A stretch of DNA of 64,000 bases from Pseudomonas brassicacearum. Its GTDB lineage: Bacteria > Pseudomonadota > Gammaproteobacteria > Pseudomonadales > Pseudomonadaceae. Positions 9,733 to 19,915 of this stretch are shown one piece after another. A model generated the notes under the pieces. The model made no database searches. It saw only the letters and a program-made list of their open reading frames with translations, and was not told the origin of the DNA. Position 1 is the first letter of the stretch. The number at the start of each line of letters is the position of its first letter. A program made the position numbers and the translations under genes. The stretch covers positions 5,766,001 through 5,830,000 of the forward strand of contig NZ_CP045701.2 in assembly GCF_009601685.2 (NCBI RefSeq). Direction: 5' to 3'.

Positions 9733-9928
9733 GGTCTGTGTGGTCTTGGCGATGAGGAAAGCGGCAGATTATAGCTGTCGTAACCCTCGACTAACAGCAT
9801 GGACTCGCAGTGGTGACCGGCGGAGAAGCAAAACAGGTGTAAACAGCCGGTTGAAGCGAGTGTTCAGCGGTGATTAAGCTTTCCATTGGTATCATCGCGC
9901 TTCCTCTGGCCTCACCTCGTCTATCGCC

Positions 9929-10606
9929 ATGACCGATTTGCCATCACCCAACGCCCTGCCCCACGCCTTTTTCGATCGCGACGCGCAAGTGCTTGCCAAG
10001 GACCTGCTGGGTAAAGTCATCCGCCACAAGGTCGGTGACCTGTGGCTCAGCGCGCGGATCATCGAGACCGAGGCGTATTACTTCGCCGAAAAAGGCAGCC
10101 ACGCCTCGCTGGGCTACACAGAAAAACGTAAGGCGTTGTTTCTGGATGGCGGCCACATCTATATGTACTACGCACGGGGCGGCGATTCGTTGAACTTCAG
10201 CGCCCAGGGCCCAGGCAATGCGGTGTTGATCAAATCGGCGTACCCGTGGGTCGACGCCCTTTCCGGGCCGGCGAGCCTGGCGCAGATGCTGCTCAACAAC
10301 CCCGACGCCCAAGGCCGGCCGCGCACACCGCAGAAACTCTGTGCCGGCCAGACCCTGCTGTGCAAAGCCCTGGGGTTGAAGGTGCCGGACTGGGATGCCA
10401 AACGCTTCGACCCCGAACGCTTGCTGGTGGAAGACGTCGGCGTGCCGACGGTCAACGCGATCCAGACCACGCGCCTGGGTATTCCCCAGGGACGAGACGA
10501 GCACCTGCCCTACCGCTTCGTTGACGCTGCCTACGCCCCATGGTGCACCCGCAACCCTTTGCGGCGCGGGCAGGTCGAAGGGCGTGATTATTTTTTGTTG
10601 CCCTGA
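9929..10606 (+). CDS. DNA-3-methyladenine glycosylase (AAG/MPG family)
   Basis: This enzyme excises alkylated purines from DNA in base-excision repair. The 225-residue protein has the AAG signature: AKDLLGKVI near the start, RIIETEAYYFAEKGSHASLGYTEK with the catalytic Glu and the Tyr that inserts in DNA, MYYARGGDSLNFSAQG, and the C-terminal PYRFVDAAYAPWCTRNP. It is transcribed divergently from proA. The same family appears at the corresponding place in other Pseudomonas genomes. A dispersed repeat follows it. Confidence 0.95.
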   Translation: MTDLPSPNALPHAFFDRDAQVLAKDLLGKVIRHKVGDLWLSARIIETEAYYFAEKGSHASLGYTEKRKALFLDGGHIYMYYARGGDSLNFSAQGPGNAVLIKSAYPWVDALSGPASLAQMLLNNPDAQGRPRTPQKLCAGQTLLCKALGLKVPDWDAKRFDPERLLVEDVGVPTVNAIQTTRLGIPQGRDEHLPYRFVDAAYAPWCTRNPLRRGQVEGRDYFLLP

Positions 10607-10637
10607 TGAAATACCGTATACCCCCTGTGAGAGCGGG

Positions 10638-10732
10638 CTTGTGGGAGCAAGGCTTGCCCGCGATGCAGGCGACACGGGTCAACAGTAAGGTCGTGTCACC
10701 GCTCGTCGCGAGCAAGCTTTGCTCCCACAAGC
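10638..10732. repeat. REP pair, GTGGGAGCAAG family
   Basis: Two inverted copies of the same palindromic core, GTGGGAGCAAGGCTTGCCCG and its near-complement ending in GCTTTGCTCCCAC, enclose a spacer of about 40 bases. This is the BIME-like arrangement of Pseudomonas REP elements, lying between two co-oriented genes. Confidence 0.85.
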
Positions 10733-10785
10733 TCTCCCCCACAGCAAAAACTGCATGCCGATCAATATTCAATGGAGTTGTACTT

Positions 10786-12102
10786 ATGGGCCCATGGCTC
10801 GATAGCATCACCGGCTGGCTGACCGTCAACCCGCAATGGCTGGCGGTGGCGGTGTTCATCGTCGCCTGCGTGGAGTGCCTGGCCATCGCCGGCCTGATCG
10901 TGCCGGGTACCGTGCTGTTGTTTGCCATCGCCGTGCTGGCCGGTAGCGGCGCGTTGTCCTTGGGCGAGACGTTGCTGCTGGGCCTGCTCGGCGGGCTGCT
11001 CGGGGACTTGGTGTCGTACTTCCTGGGCCGGCATTTCCACCAGAACATCCGGCGCCTGCCAGGGCTGCGGCATCACCCGGAATGGATGAGCGCTGCGGAA
11101 AGTTATTTCCAGCGCTACGGCATCGCCAGCCTGCTGGTGGGTCGTTTTATCGGCCCGCTACGGCCGATGTTGCCGATGGTGGCCGGGATGTGCGACATGC
11201 CGTTCCCGCGCTTCGCCGCCGTCAGCGTGTTGGCTGCGGCGGGCTGGACCGTGGCGTACCTGCTGCCGGGCTGGGCCACCGGGGCGGCGTTTCGCCTGCC
11301 GCTGCCCGAAGGTTTCTGGCCACAGGCCGGCGTGGTCATCGGCAGCATCGCGGTGATGATCGGGCTGAGCGTCAACAGCAGCCTGCGTCGTCATCGCCAT
11401 GCCTCGGCGCTGATCGCAGGCCTTGGCCTGGTGATCCTGATCAGTCTGTTCATCGGCTTTCGCTACCTGAGCGCGTTCGATCAAGGCCTGATGACCCTGG
11501 TCCAGGAGCACCGCAGCCCGACGCTGGATGAAATCGCCGTGACCTTCACGCTGATGGGCGAATTCCGCTACATGCTGATTTTCAGCGCACTGCTGACCGG
11601 GTTGCTGTTGCTGGCGCGCCAATGGCGCCAGGCAATCTTTGCCGGTGGCGCAATGCTGCTCACCGCCCTGGCCAATACCGGCAGCAAACACTTCTTTGCC
11701 CGCGTGCGCCCGGAAATCCTCACCGACCCGCTGACCAGCTACAGCATGCCCAGCGGCCACGCCTCCGGGGCGTTCGCGTTGTTCCTGGCCCTCGCCGTCC
11801 TGGCCGGACGCGGCCAACCGCCACGCCTGCGTCTGACCTGGCTGCTGCTGGGCTGCCTGCCGGCGCTGGCCATTGCCCTGTCGCGGGTGTACCTGGGCGC
11901 GCATTGGCCGAGTGACATCGTCGCCGGGGCGATGCTCGCCGCCTGTGTCTGCGCCGCCGTGCTGTGGTTGAGCCAACGCCAGACCCCGCTGCCGGCCATG
12001 CCGCCGAAAATCTGGTGGCTGATCCTGCCGGCGCTGGTGGCGGCGTTCAGCTTCTTCGCCCTGCGGCACCTGCCGCATGCGATGTTGCGGTATGCCTATT
12101 GA
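10786..12102 (+). CDS. DedA-PAP2 fusion membrane protein
   Basis: The 438-residue protein joins two membrane domains. Residues about 1-190 form a DedA/VTT domain with LIVPGTVLLFAIAVLAG, the GGLLGDLVSYFLGRHFH helix and the arginine-bearing GRFIGPLRPMLPMVAG, shared with lipid-carrier flippases such as UptA. Residues about 235-415 form a PAP2 phosphatase with the three active-site motifs KHFFARVRP, SMPSGHASG and SRVYLGAHWPSD. Known PAP2 enzymes include undecaprenyl-pyrophosphate and phosphatidylglycerol-phosphate phosphatases. I infer that the fusion dephosphorylates and moves a lipid carrier or phospholipid at the inner membrane. The ATG at 10786 follows GGAG; the longer upstream frame only translates the REP repeat. 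Confidence 0.92.
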   Translation: MGPWLDSITGWLTVNPQWLAVAVFIVACVECLAIAGLIVPGTVLLFAIAVLAGSGALSLGETLLLGLLGGLLGDLVSYFLGRHFHQNIRRLPGLRHHPEWMSAAESYFQRYGIASLLVGRFIGPLRPMLPMVAGMCDMPFPRFAAVSVLAAAGWTVAYLLPGWATGAAFRLPLPEGFWPQAGVVIGSIAVMIGLSVNSSLRRHRHASALIAGLGLVILISLFIGFRYLSAFDQGLMTLVQEHRSPTLDEIAVTFTLMGEFRYMLIFSALLTGLLLLARQWRQAIFAGGAMLLTALANTGSKHFFARVRPEILTDPLTSYSMPSGHASGAFALFLALAVLAGRGQPPRLRLTWLLLGCLPALAIALSRVYLGAHWPSDIVAGAMLAACVCAAVLWLSQRQTPLPAMPPKIWWLILPALVAAFSFFALRHLPHAMLRYAY

Positions 12103-12154
12103 TGCCAAGACGCTCCCACAGGGGATCAGCGCTGTTCAGTAGATATGTGTTGTG

Positions 12155-12745
12155 TCAGGCGAAGAGTTCGCCCTGCAATTCATCGAGCAAGGCCTGGATC
12201 GCATCCAGCCGCTGCTGGGGATCATCGAGTTGCAGCAGGTCGATCTTGTCCAACTCATTGAACGGCAACAGGTAGGCCAGTTGATTGGCCAGCGATTGCT
12301 GGCCGCTCGCTTCGGTGCCCATGTTCAGCGCCTCGACCATCGGGTGCTCGGCCAGGGCCTTGAGCAGCGCCACCAGGTCGGCGTCTTCCTCTTGCAGCGG
12401 TTGCTCCGGTTCTTCTTCCAGCCACTCGACCTCAGCGACCGTCAGTTGATCCGCCTGGACGCTGCTGCCATGGACGATAAAGCGCCGTCCGCCCTGCACG
12501 CGAATGCCCAGCAGGCCATTGTCCTGCTGGGAGAAATCGGTGATGCGTGCTTCACAACCGACCCGCGCGTAGCCTTCAGGCGCGATGCCGACTTCCTCGC
12601 CATCGAGGATGCACACCACGCCGAAGCCTTCGCCCTTTTTCATGCAGCGCCCGATCATGTCGAGGTAACGCGCCTCGAAAATCTGCAAGTCGAGGATGCA
12701 ACCGGGGAACAGCACGGTGTTCAACGGGAAAAGCGGCAAGCTCAT
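12155..12745 (-). CDS. Lon N-terminal (LON substrate-binding) domain protein
   Basis: The 196-residue protein starts MSLPLFPLNTVLFPGCILDLQIFEARY, the hallmark of a stand-alone Lon N-terminal PUA-like domain (LAN domain, DUF2168/YcaO-neighbour type). It lacks the AAA+ and protease parts of Lon, so it is not a protease; the family is thought to bind proteins but has no settled role. The C-terminal half is helical and acidic (WLEEEPEQPLQEEDADL), then ends LDELQGELFA. I chose the ATG at 12745 with AAGGA seven bases upstream, over a TTG two codons earlier. It lies ten bases after the LrgB-like gene and is probably in the same operon. Confidence 0.88.
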   Translation of the reverse strand: MSLPLFPLNTVLFPGCILDLQIFEARYLDMIGRCMKKGEGFGVVCILDGEEVGIAPEGYARVGCEARITDFSQQDNGLLGIRVQGGRRFIVHGSSVQADQLTVAEVEWLEEEPEQPLQEEDADLVALLKALAEHPMVEALNMGTEASGQQSLANQLAYLLPFNELDKIDLLQLDDPQQRLDAIQALLDELQGELFA

Positions 12746-12755
12746 AACCAATTCC

Positions 12756-13472
12756 TTAAACCGTCATCGACACCACCAACGGCAGCAACACCGCCGTGGC
12801 CACGCCCATCAGACTCATCGCCAGCGCCGCAAAGGCGCCGGTTTCCTCGCTTTCCTGCAACGCCACCGACGTACCCACCGCATGGGCCGCCAACCCCAGG
12901 GCCATGCCCCGGGCCTCAGGGCTATGGACACCCAGCTTCGTCAGAATGCTCGGGCCGAGGATCGCCCCGAGCACACCGGTGATCAACACAAACACCGCCG
13001 CCATCGCCGCGACACCGCCGATCTGCTCGGCCACCAGCATGGCGATCGGCGAGGTCACGGACTTGGGCGCCATGGTCATCAGAATCATGTGCTCGGCGCC
13101 GAACGCCCAACCCAACACCACCGCAGAGCCCGTGGCAAACACCCCGGCTATCACCAGCGTAGTAAAAATCGGCCAGAACAACTGCCGGATCCGTCGCAGG
13201 TTCAGATACAACGGCACCGCCAGGGCGACCGTGGCCGGGCCCAGCAGGATGCTGAGGATCTCGGTGCTCTTGCGGTACTCGGCATAGTCGATGCCGCAAC
13301 CGACCAGCACGCCGATCAACAGCACCATCGACATCAACACCGGTTGCAGGAACACCCAGCGCGTCTTTTCGAACGCCGCCAGCACCAGTTGATAGGCACC
13401 CAGGGTAATGCCGATGCCGAACAGCGGATGGTGGATCACCGAAGCCCAGGCGCCCTGCCAATCGAGCATCAT
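12756..13472 (-). CDS. LrgB/CidB family membrane protein
   Basis: This 238-residue protein has about seven membrane segments and the LrgB/CidB signatures FEKTRWVFLQPVLMSMVLLIG, LLGPATVALAVPLY, MAPKSVTSPIAMLVAEQIGG and ARGMALGLAAHAVGTSVAL. The family, with LrgA/CidA, is linked to murein hydrolase control and autolysis in staphylococci, and to overflow-metabolite or glycolate/glycerate export in plants and other bacteria. The start overlaps the preceding small LrgA-like gene by four bases (ATGA), a textbook two-component operon. Cid versus Lrg identity cannot be settled from sequence alone. Confidence 0.93.
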   Translation of the reverse strand: MMLDWQGAWASVIHHPLFGIGITLGAYQLVLAAFEKTRWVFLQPVLMSMVLLIGVLVGCGIDYAEYRKSTEILSILLGPATVALAVPLYLNLRRIRQLFWPIFTTLVIAGVFATGSAVVLGWAFGAEHMILMTMAPKSVTSPIAMLVAEQIGGVAAMAAVFVLITGVLGAILGPSILTKLGVHSPEARGMALGLAAHAVGTSVALQESEETGAFAALAMSLMGVATAVLLPLVVSMTV

Positions 13473-13834
13473 TGGCTGTCCTCCGAGGCGGCGATGTGAC
13501 GTCGGGCCAGGCGCTGCATCAGCAACCCCGTCAACGCCACGGACAGCACCAGCGACAACGTCAACGCGCCGACGATGGCCCAGAAATCGGCGGCAATGGC
13601 CCGGGCATAGACCATCACGCCCACCGCGGGCGGCACCAGCAGCAATGGCAGATAACGCAGCAGGCTGCCGGCAGCCAGGTTCAACGGTTCGCTGACTTCG
13701 CCGCGCACCACCAGATAGCCCAGCAACAGCAGCAGGCCAACGATCGGCCCCGGCAGCACCGGCAAGAACAAATGATTGATCGCAGTGCCCAGCAATTGAA
13801 ACAGCACCAGCCAGGTCAGGCCCCGTAGCAACAT
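13469..13834 (-). CDS. LrgA/CidA family holin-like protein
   Basis: The 121-residue, four-helix membrane protein starts MLLRGLTWLVLFQLLGTAINHLFLPVLPGPIVGLLLLLG, which holds the conserved LPVLPGPIVGL stretch of LrgA/CidA. It is holin-like in size and topology. A strong ribosome site, GGGGAGAG, precedes the ATG at 13834. The frame remains open 73 codons upstream, but that part only translates a dispersed repeat (a run of Asp-Leu), so I exclude it. It forms an operon with the LrgB-like gene by a four-base overlap. Confidence 0.9.
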   Translation of the reverse strand: MLLRGLTWLVLFQLLGTAINHLFLPVLPGPIVGLLLLLGYLVVRGEVSEPLNLAAGSLLRYLPLLLVPPAVGVMVYARAIAADFWAIVGALTLSLVLSVALTGLLMQRLARRHIAASEDSQ

Positions 13835-13872
13835 CCGCTCTCTCCCCTCACAAACACCATGAACCCCCTCCC

Positions 13873-14033
13873 CGTAGGAGCCGCGCAGAGCTGCGTAGGA
13901 GCTGCGTAGGAGCTGTCGAGTGCAACGAGGCTGCGATCTTTCCCCAGACACTTGAGTCTCAAGCGAAAGATCAAGATCAAGATCAAGATCAAGATCAAAA
14001 TCAAAAGATCGCAGCCTTCGGCAGCTCCTACAG
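13873..14033. repeat. Inverted repeat, GTAGGAGCTG family, with hexamer run
   Basis: Arms GTAGGAGCTG...GGCTGCGATCTTT and AAAGATCGCAGCC...CAGCTCCTAC face each other, preceded by two extra GTAGGAGC starts. The loop holds about six tandem copies of the hexamer GATCAA. The rest of the 366-base gap up to 14200 shows nothing else beyond the ribosome site of the next gene. Confidence 0.8.
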
Positions 14034-14200
14034 GGAGTAACCAGATGACACATTTAAACACGCCCGCGCTATGAGCCGGCATTCGTAAAAAGCATGTTCG
14101 GTGACCTTACTTGCGCGCCATGTTGATCTACAGTGGTTCTCCGGGGACGCAGTTCCCCCTTCCAGAAAAAGTAAAACAGATGAACCCAAGGAGAGTCTCA

Positions 14201-14656
14201 ATGCCCTACGTCCCCGTTGCAGCGCTCAAAGATTATGTCGGCAAGGAACTTGGACGTTCCGAATGGCTCACCATCGATCAGGACCGCATCAACCTGTTCG
14301 CCGAAGCCACTGGCGACTTTCAGTTCATCCACGTCGATCCAGTCAAGGCCGCGCAGACCCCGTTCGGCAGCACCATCGCCCACGGCTTCCTGTCGCTGTC
14401 GCTGATGCCCAAGCTGATGGAAGACATCCTGATCCTGCCCGAAGGCGTGAAGATGGTCGTCAACTACGGGCTGGACAGCGTGCGCTTCATCCAACCGGTG
14501 AAGGTCGATTCCAAGGTCCGACTCAAGGTCGACCTGGTGGAAGTCACCGAGAAAAAACCTGGCCAATGGCTGCTCAAGGCCACCGCCACGCTGGAAATCG
14601 AAGGTTCGGAAAAACCGGCCTACATCGCCGAGCCGCTGTCGCTCTGCTTCGTGTAA
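14201..14656 (+). CDS. MaoC-like hot-dog fold dehydratase
   Basis: The 151-residue protein is a MaoC/R-specific enoyl-CoA hydratase-like single hot-dog domain. The hydratase-2 signature is visible as FAEATGDFQFIHVDPVKAAQTPFGSTIAHGFLSLSL, with the Asp and His of the catalytic dyad in D-x-x-x-x-H. Such enzymes hydrate trans-2-enoyl-CoA in fatty-acid or polyhydroxyalkanoate metabolism; this copy is closest in look to NodN/PhaJ-type proteins, but the substrate cannot be told. The ATG at 14201 has AAGGAG upstream; an earlier start would add 30 unlikely residues. Confidence 0.9.
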   Translation: MPYVPVAALKDYVGKELGRSEWLTIDQDRINLFAEATGDFQFIHVDPVKAAQTPFGSTIAHGFLSLSLMPKLMEDILILPEGVKMVVNYGLDSVRFIQPVKVDSKVRLKVDLVEVTEKKPGQWLLKATATLEIEGSEKPAYIAEPLSLCFV

Positions 14657-14753
14657 ACCTGCGCGGTCGCGAAACCGTCCAGGCAGTTTCGCATCGCTTC
14701 TCCTAACGCGCATAGCTGCGGCATACTCGTGGCCTGATGACCTGGATCCCGTT

Positions 14754-16472
14754 ATGCGCTTATTCGTCCCACTGACCCTGACCCTGCTGCTCACCGCCTG
14801 TGGCGACGGCGAATCGCCGCTGCCTCCCGACGCGCGCCTGCCCGACGGCGGACGCTATCGCGGCGACCTGGTGGATGGGCTGCTGCAAGGCCAGGGGCGC
14901 ATCGACTACCCCAATGGCAGCTGGTACGCCGGGCAGTTCGACAAAGGCCAGTGGCACGGCACCGGGGAATGGCATGGCAGCAATGGCGAGGTCTATCGCG
15001 GCCAGTTCCAGCACGGCCTGTTCCACGGCCAGGGCAGCCTGACCACACCGACCAGCAGCTACACCGGCGGCTTCAAGCTGGGGCGACGGGACGGTGAAGG
15101 GACACTCCAGGAAAACGGCATGACCTACCGGGGCGAGTTCAAGGCCGACCGCTATTCCGGCCTCGGCCGCCTGGAACTCGACGACGGCAGCCAGTACCAG
15201 GGCCCATTCACCAACGGCAAGCCCAACGGCGAAGGCCAGCGCTTCGACGCCAGCGGCAACCAGTTCACCGGGCAGTTTGTCGACGGGCAACTGCAGGGCA
15301 AGGGCACCTTCAACAGCGCCGACGGCGATGTCTACATCGGCGGCTTCAAGAACAACCAACTCAACGGTCGCGGACGCTACGAAAATGCCGACGGCGACGT
15401 CTGGATCGGCCGGTTCAAGGAGGGTGCGCTGACCGGCAAGGGCGAATTGATCGGTGCCGACGGCAGCCACTACCTCGGTCAATTCAATGATTGGCGCTTT
15501 ACCGGCGAGGGCCGCCTGAACCTGCCCGACGGCAGTTTTTATGTCGGTCAGTTCGAAAGCGACAGTTACCACGGGCGTGGCACTTTGGCGCTGACCGACG
15601 GCACCGTGCAAAGCGGCACCTGGGCCAATGGCCAACGGGTGCGCGACGCTGACGGCAGGCTGCTGCCGGATGTGCTCGAACTCGGCTTGCTGGCCCAGGG
15701 CCGCCTGCTGGAGGATGCCCTGGCCAACATCCCGGCCTCGACGCCTGCGGTGGAGCTGTACAGCCTGACCCTGGGCGGCGACGGTAAACAAAGCGTGTTC
15801 CTGCGTGAATCAGACTATGTCGCCAATATGCTCACCAGCCGTTTCGGCGCGTTCGGGCAGATCCGCCTGGTCAACCACCGCGATCACCTCAGCGACCGGC
15901 CCATGGCCAGCCGCGAAAGCCTGCGCCGCGCCGCGGCCACCCTGGCCGAACGCACCGGCCCGGAAGACCTGATCTTCATTTACCTGACCAGCCACGGCAC
16001 CAGCGAGCACGAGCTGGTGCTCGACCAGCCACGCATGGAACTGGCCGACCTGCCCGCCGATGAACTGGCCGCGGTGCTGGCGCCATTGAAGAACCGCGAC
16101 AAGATCGTGGTGATCTCGGCCTGCTATTCCGGCGGTTTCATCCCGGCGCTCAAGGATGAACGCACCCTGATCATGACCGCTTCACGGGCCGACCGAGTCT
16201 CCTTCGGCTGCTCCGAGGAAGCCAACTTCACCTATTTCGGCGATGCGCTGTTCGCCCAGGCATTGAACCAGACCGACAACCTGGAGCAGGCCTTCAAACG
16301 GGCCAAGGCCACCGTTGCCGAACGCGAACAGGCAGACAATTTCGAGGCGTCCGAACCGCAGATGTGGGCGCCCAGGACGGTCCTTTCCCACTGGCAACTG
16401 CTGCGCAAACAGCAGGCACGTAAAGCATTGCAAAGCACTGCATTGAACGACGAGGCCACAAAGAGCAACTAA
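14754..16472 (+). CDS. Lipoprotein with MORN repeats and C13 caspase-like protease domain
   Basis: The 572-residue protein begins with a lipoprotein signal (LLLTAC, Cys16). Residues about 30-300 hold eleven or twelve MORN repeats (YRGDL, WYAGQF, YRGQF, YTGGF, YRGEF, YQGPF, FTGQF, YIGGF, WIGRF, YLGQF, YVGQF). The C-terminal half from about 330 is a peptidase C13 (legumain/caspase-like) domain: catalytic His414 in LTSHGTSEH and Cys457 in ISACYSGGF, with an upstream LIFIYLTSHG strand. MORN repeats bind lipid or protein surfaces, and C13 enzymes cleave after Asn or Asp. I infer a surface- or periplasm-facing, lipid-anchored protease of unknown substrate. It stands alone between a MaoC gene and an NAD-binding protein. 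Confidence 0.88.
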   Translation: MRLFVPLTLTLLLTACGDGESPLPPDARLPDGGRYRGDLVDGLLQGQGRIDYPNGSWYAGQFDKGQWHGTGEWHGSNGEVYRGQFQHGLFHGQGSLTTPTSSYTGGFKLGRRDGEGTLQENGMTYRGEFKADRYSGLGRLELDDGSQYQGPFTNGKPNGEGQRFDASGNQFTGQFVDGQLQGKGTFNSADGDVYIGGFKNNQLNGRGRYENADGDVWIGRFKEGALTGKGELIGADGSHYLGQFNDWRFTGEGRLNLPDGSFYVGQFESDSYHGRGTLALTDGTVQSGTWANGQRVRDADGRLLPDVLELGLLAQGRLLEDALANIPASTPAVELYSLTLGGDGKQSVFLRESDYVANMLTSRFGAFGQIRLVNHRDHLSDRPMASRESLRRAAATLAERTGPEDLIFIYLTSHGTSEHELVLDQPRMELADLPADELAAVLAPLKNRDKIVVISACYSGGFIPALKDERTLIMTASRADRVSFGCSEEANFTYFGDALFAQALNQTDNLEQAFKRAKATVAEREQADNFEASEPQMWAPRTVLSHWQLLRKQQARKALQSTALNDEATKSN

Positions 16473-16499
16473 GCTGAACCGTATCAAGGGGGAAACACT

Positions 16500-17141
16500 A
16501 TGTACTTGACGCCTCAGCATGTTTTGCTCGCCGGTGCGACCGGGTTGACCGGGGAACACCTGTTGGACCGGCTGCTCAACGAGCCGACCATCACCCGGGT
16601 CCTGGCCCCCACCCGCCGGCCATTGGCCGAGCACACGCGCCTGGAAAATCCGGTCGGGGAACCGGCCCAGGTGCTGCCACAACTCAGTGGCCAGGTCGAC
16701 ATTGCCTTCTGCTGCCTCGGCACGACCATCAAGAAAGCCGGTTCCGAGCAAGCCTTCCGCGCGATAGACCTGGACCTGGTCGTGGCGTTTGCCAAGCGCG
16801 CCCGGGAACTGGGCGCACGCCACCTGGTGGTGGTCAGCGCGCTGGGGGCCGACGCCAAGTCATCGATCTTCTACAACCGGATCAAAGGTGAAATGGAGGC
16901 AGCACTCAAGGCCCAGGGCTGGCCGCAACTGACCATTTGCCGGCCTTCCCTGCTGCTGGGCGACCGGGCTGAACCGCGCCTGGCCGAGCAGCTGGCCGGT
17001 CCCTTGTCGAAACTGATCCCCGGCAAGTACCACGGCATCGAAGCCTGCCAACTGGCCCGCGCCATGTGGCGTCTGGCGCTGGAAGAGCAGGATGGGGTGC
17101 GGGTGGTGGAGTCGGATGAGTTGCGCAAGCTCGGCAAATGA
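16500..17141 (+). CDS. NAD(P)-binding atypical SDR-like protein
   Basis: The 213-residue protein has the Rossmann start [20 protein letters not shown] and the segments [23 protein letters not shown] and [28 protein letters not shown], matching the HTATIP2/YbjT-like atypical short-chain dehydrogenase group. The Tyr-x-x-x-Lys pair is present as YNRIK. Substrate and partners are unknown; some relatives are oxidoreductases and others only bind the cofactor. The ATG at 16500 follows GGGGGAAA. It may share a transcript with the MORN-C13 gene 27 bases upstream. Confidence 0.87.
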   Translation: MYLTPQHVLLAGATGLTGEHLLDRLLNEPTITRVLAPTRRPLAEHTRLENPVGEPAQVLPQLSGQVDIAFCCLGTTIKKAGSEQAFRAIDLDLVVAFAKRARELGARHLVVVSALGADAKSSIFYNRIKGEMEAALKAQGWPQLTICRPSLLLGDRAEPRLAEQLAGPLSKLIPGKYHGIEACQLARAMWRLALEEQDGVRVVESDELRKLGK

Positions 17142-17155
17142 TTCTGCGCACGCCC

Positions 17156-17341
17156 TGTAGGAGCTGCCGAAGGCTGCGATCTTTTGATCTTTTGATCTTT
17201 TGATCTTTCGCTTGAGACTCAAGCGTTGGAGGAAAGATCGCAGCCTCGTTGCACTCGACAGCTCCTACACAGCGCTCTACGTAGCTCCTGTGTAGCTCCT
17301 GTGTAGCTCCTGTGTAGCTCCTGTGTAGCTCCTGTGTAGCG
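17156..17341. repeat. Inverted GTAGGAGCTG repeat plus 11-bp tandem array
   Basis: From 17156 to about 17270 lies an inverted pair of the GTAGGAGCTG element with three tandem TTTTGATC units in one arm. It is followed directly (17281-17335) by five perfect copies of the 11-mer GTAGCTCCTGT and a partial sixth. The 11-mer is the outer tip of the same element, so it seems to have expanded by slippage. Confidence 0.85.
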
Positions 17342-17413
17342 TCCATGCGCAGCCCAGCGGGAGCAAACTCCTTCGCCACGGGTTTTGGGCAGGTCAAGGT
17401 ACTGTGGTGTTTG

Positions 17414-17698
17414 TTACAACCCGCCTGTGGCTTGAAACCCCACCCCTATCGCCGTAAACAACGACAACGGCAACAACAAGGTATCGAGCAGCGCACTGCC
17501 CGGCAGATCGAGACCCGGGTAACTCGGGGCCTCGGCACCAAAGCGGTCCTTGGCGCAGCAGCCACCGTTGAGGGCGTAAAGATCCAGGCGCGTGCCCGCG
17601 TACACCACCGGCGCGCCGGGCTTGGCGGCGTCGAGGGTGCGGACGGTGGCGCAGCCGCTCAGTTGCAGCGCCAGCAGCACGATCAGCAGCTTATTCAT
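17414..17698 (-). CDS. YceK/YidQ-like small lipoprotein
   Basis: The 94-residue product has a lipobox signal ([19 protein letters not shown], Cys at about 16) and continues [38 protein letters not shown], the pattern of the YceK/YidQ (DUF1375) lipoprotein family of unknown role. The likely ATG at 17698 overlaps the ubiX stop by eight bases; a GTG one codon earlier is possible. It probably depends on the mpl-ubiX transcript. Confidence 0.82.
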   Translation of the reverse strand: MNKLLIVLLALQLSGCATVRTLDAAKPGAPVVYAGTRLDLYALNGGCCAKDRFGAEAPSYPGLDLPGSALLDTLLLPLSLFTAIGVGFQATGGL

Positions 17699-18319
17699 CA
17701 CTGCTCAAATGATGCTCGCCCCAACGCGGCAACATGTCCTGGGGGATGTTCAGCAGATTGAGGATCCGGGCGACGACAAAATCGATCAGGTCGTCGATGG
17801 TCTGCGGCTGGTGATAGAAACCCGGCGAGGCCGGCAGGATGGTCACGCCCATGTTCGACAGCTTGAGCATGTGCTCCAGGTGAATGCTCGAATACGGCGC
17901 TTCCCGCGGTACCAGGATCAACTGGCGGCGTTCCTTGAGCGTGACGTCCGCGGCCCGTTCGATCAGGTTGTTGCAGGCCCCGGTGGCAATCGCCGACAGC
18001 GTCCCGGTGGAACACGGCACCACCACCATGGCGGCCGGTGCGCCGGAGCCCGAGGCCACCGGCGACATCCAGTCTTCCTTGCCATACACGCGAATCTGCC
18101 CCGCCGCCGCACCGGTGTATTCAGTGAGGAAGGCTTGCATCATCTGGGTCTTGGCCGGCAGGGTCACGTCGGTCTCGGTGGCCATCACCAACTGCGCAGC
18201 CTTGGAGATAAGGAAGTGCACCTCGCGGTCTTCGCGCACTAGGCAATCGAGCAGGCGCAAGCCGTACTGGGCGCCGGACGCACCGGTCATCGCCAGCGTG
18301 ATGCGTTCCGGACCATTGC

Positions 18320-18323
<4 letters not shown>
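17691..18323 (-). CDS. ubiX: Flavin prenyltransferase UbiX
   Basis: UbiX attaches a dimethylallyl group to FMN, giving the prenylated flavin needed by the UbiD decarboxylase in ubiquinone synthesis. The 210-residue protein shows [19 protein letters not shown] at the start, [28 protein letters not shown] (FMN and phosphate binding) and [34 protein letters not shown], all nearly invariant. The ATG at 18323 overlaps the mpl stop by four bases (ATGA). Longer in-frame starts lie inside mpl and are rejected. Confidence 0.96.
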
Positions 18324-19669
<1,346 letters not shown>

Positions 19670-19756
19670 AGTCGACCTCGTAAAACATGGCCGCAGGTTA
19701 GCCTAGGGAGGGGGAAATCGCACCTTGTGTTTGAACCTCGGCGCACAGGCGGCCTT

Positions 19757-19850
19757 CTGTGGGAGCAAGGCTTGCCCGCGATAGCGGTGGATCAGCTTGC
19801 GGCGATATTGAATGTGCCGACGTCATCGCGAGCAAGCCCGCTCCCACAAA
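19757..19850. repeat. REP pair, GTGGGAGCAAG family
   Basis: Facing copies GTGGGAGCAAGGCTTGCCCG and CGAGCAAGCCCGCTCCCAC enclose about 50 bases, between the 5' end of mpl and the 3' end of eatR. Confidence 0.85.
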
Positions 19851-19867
19851 TGAATGTACAAGCTGGC

Positions 19868-19903
19868 TTTTGTGGCGAGGGGATTTATCCCCTCGCCACA
19901 AAG
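19868..19903. terminator. Perfect TGTGGCGAGGGGA hairpin after eatR
   Basis: Arms TTTGTGGCGAGGGGA and TCCCCTCGCCACAAA pair perfectly over a four-base loop. It lies 13 bases past the eatR stop and so may end its transcript, though there is no long T-run. The same core is a dispersed repeat elsewhere in the window. Confidence 0.5.
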
Positions 19904-19915
19904 GCAGTCAGTGCT

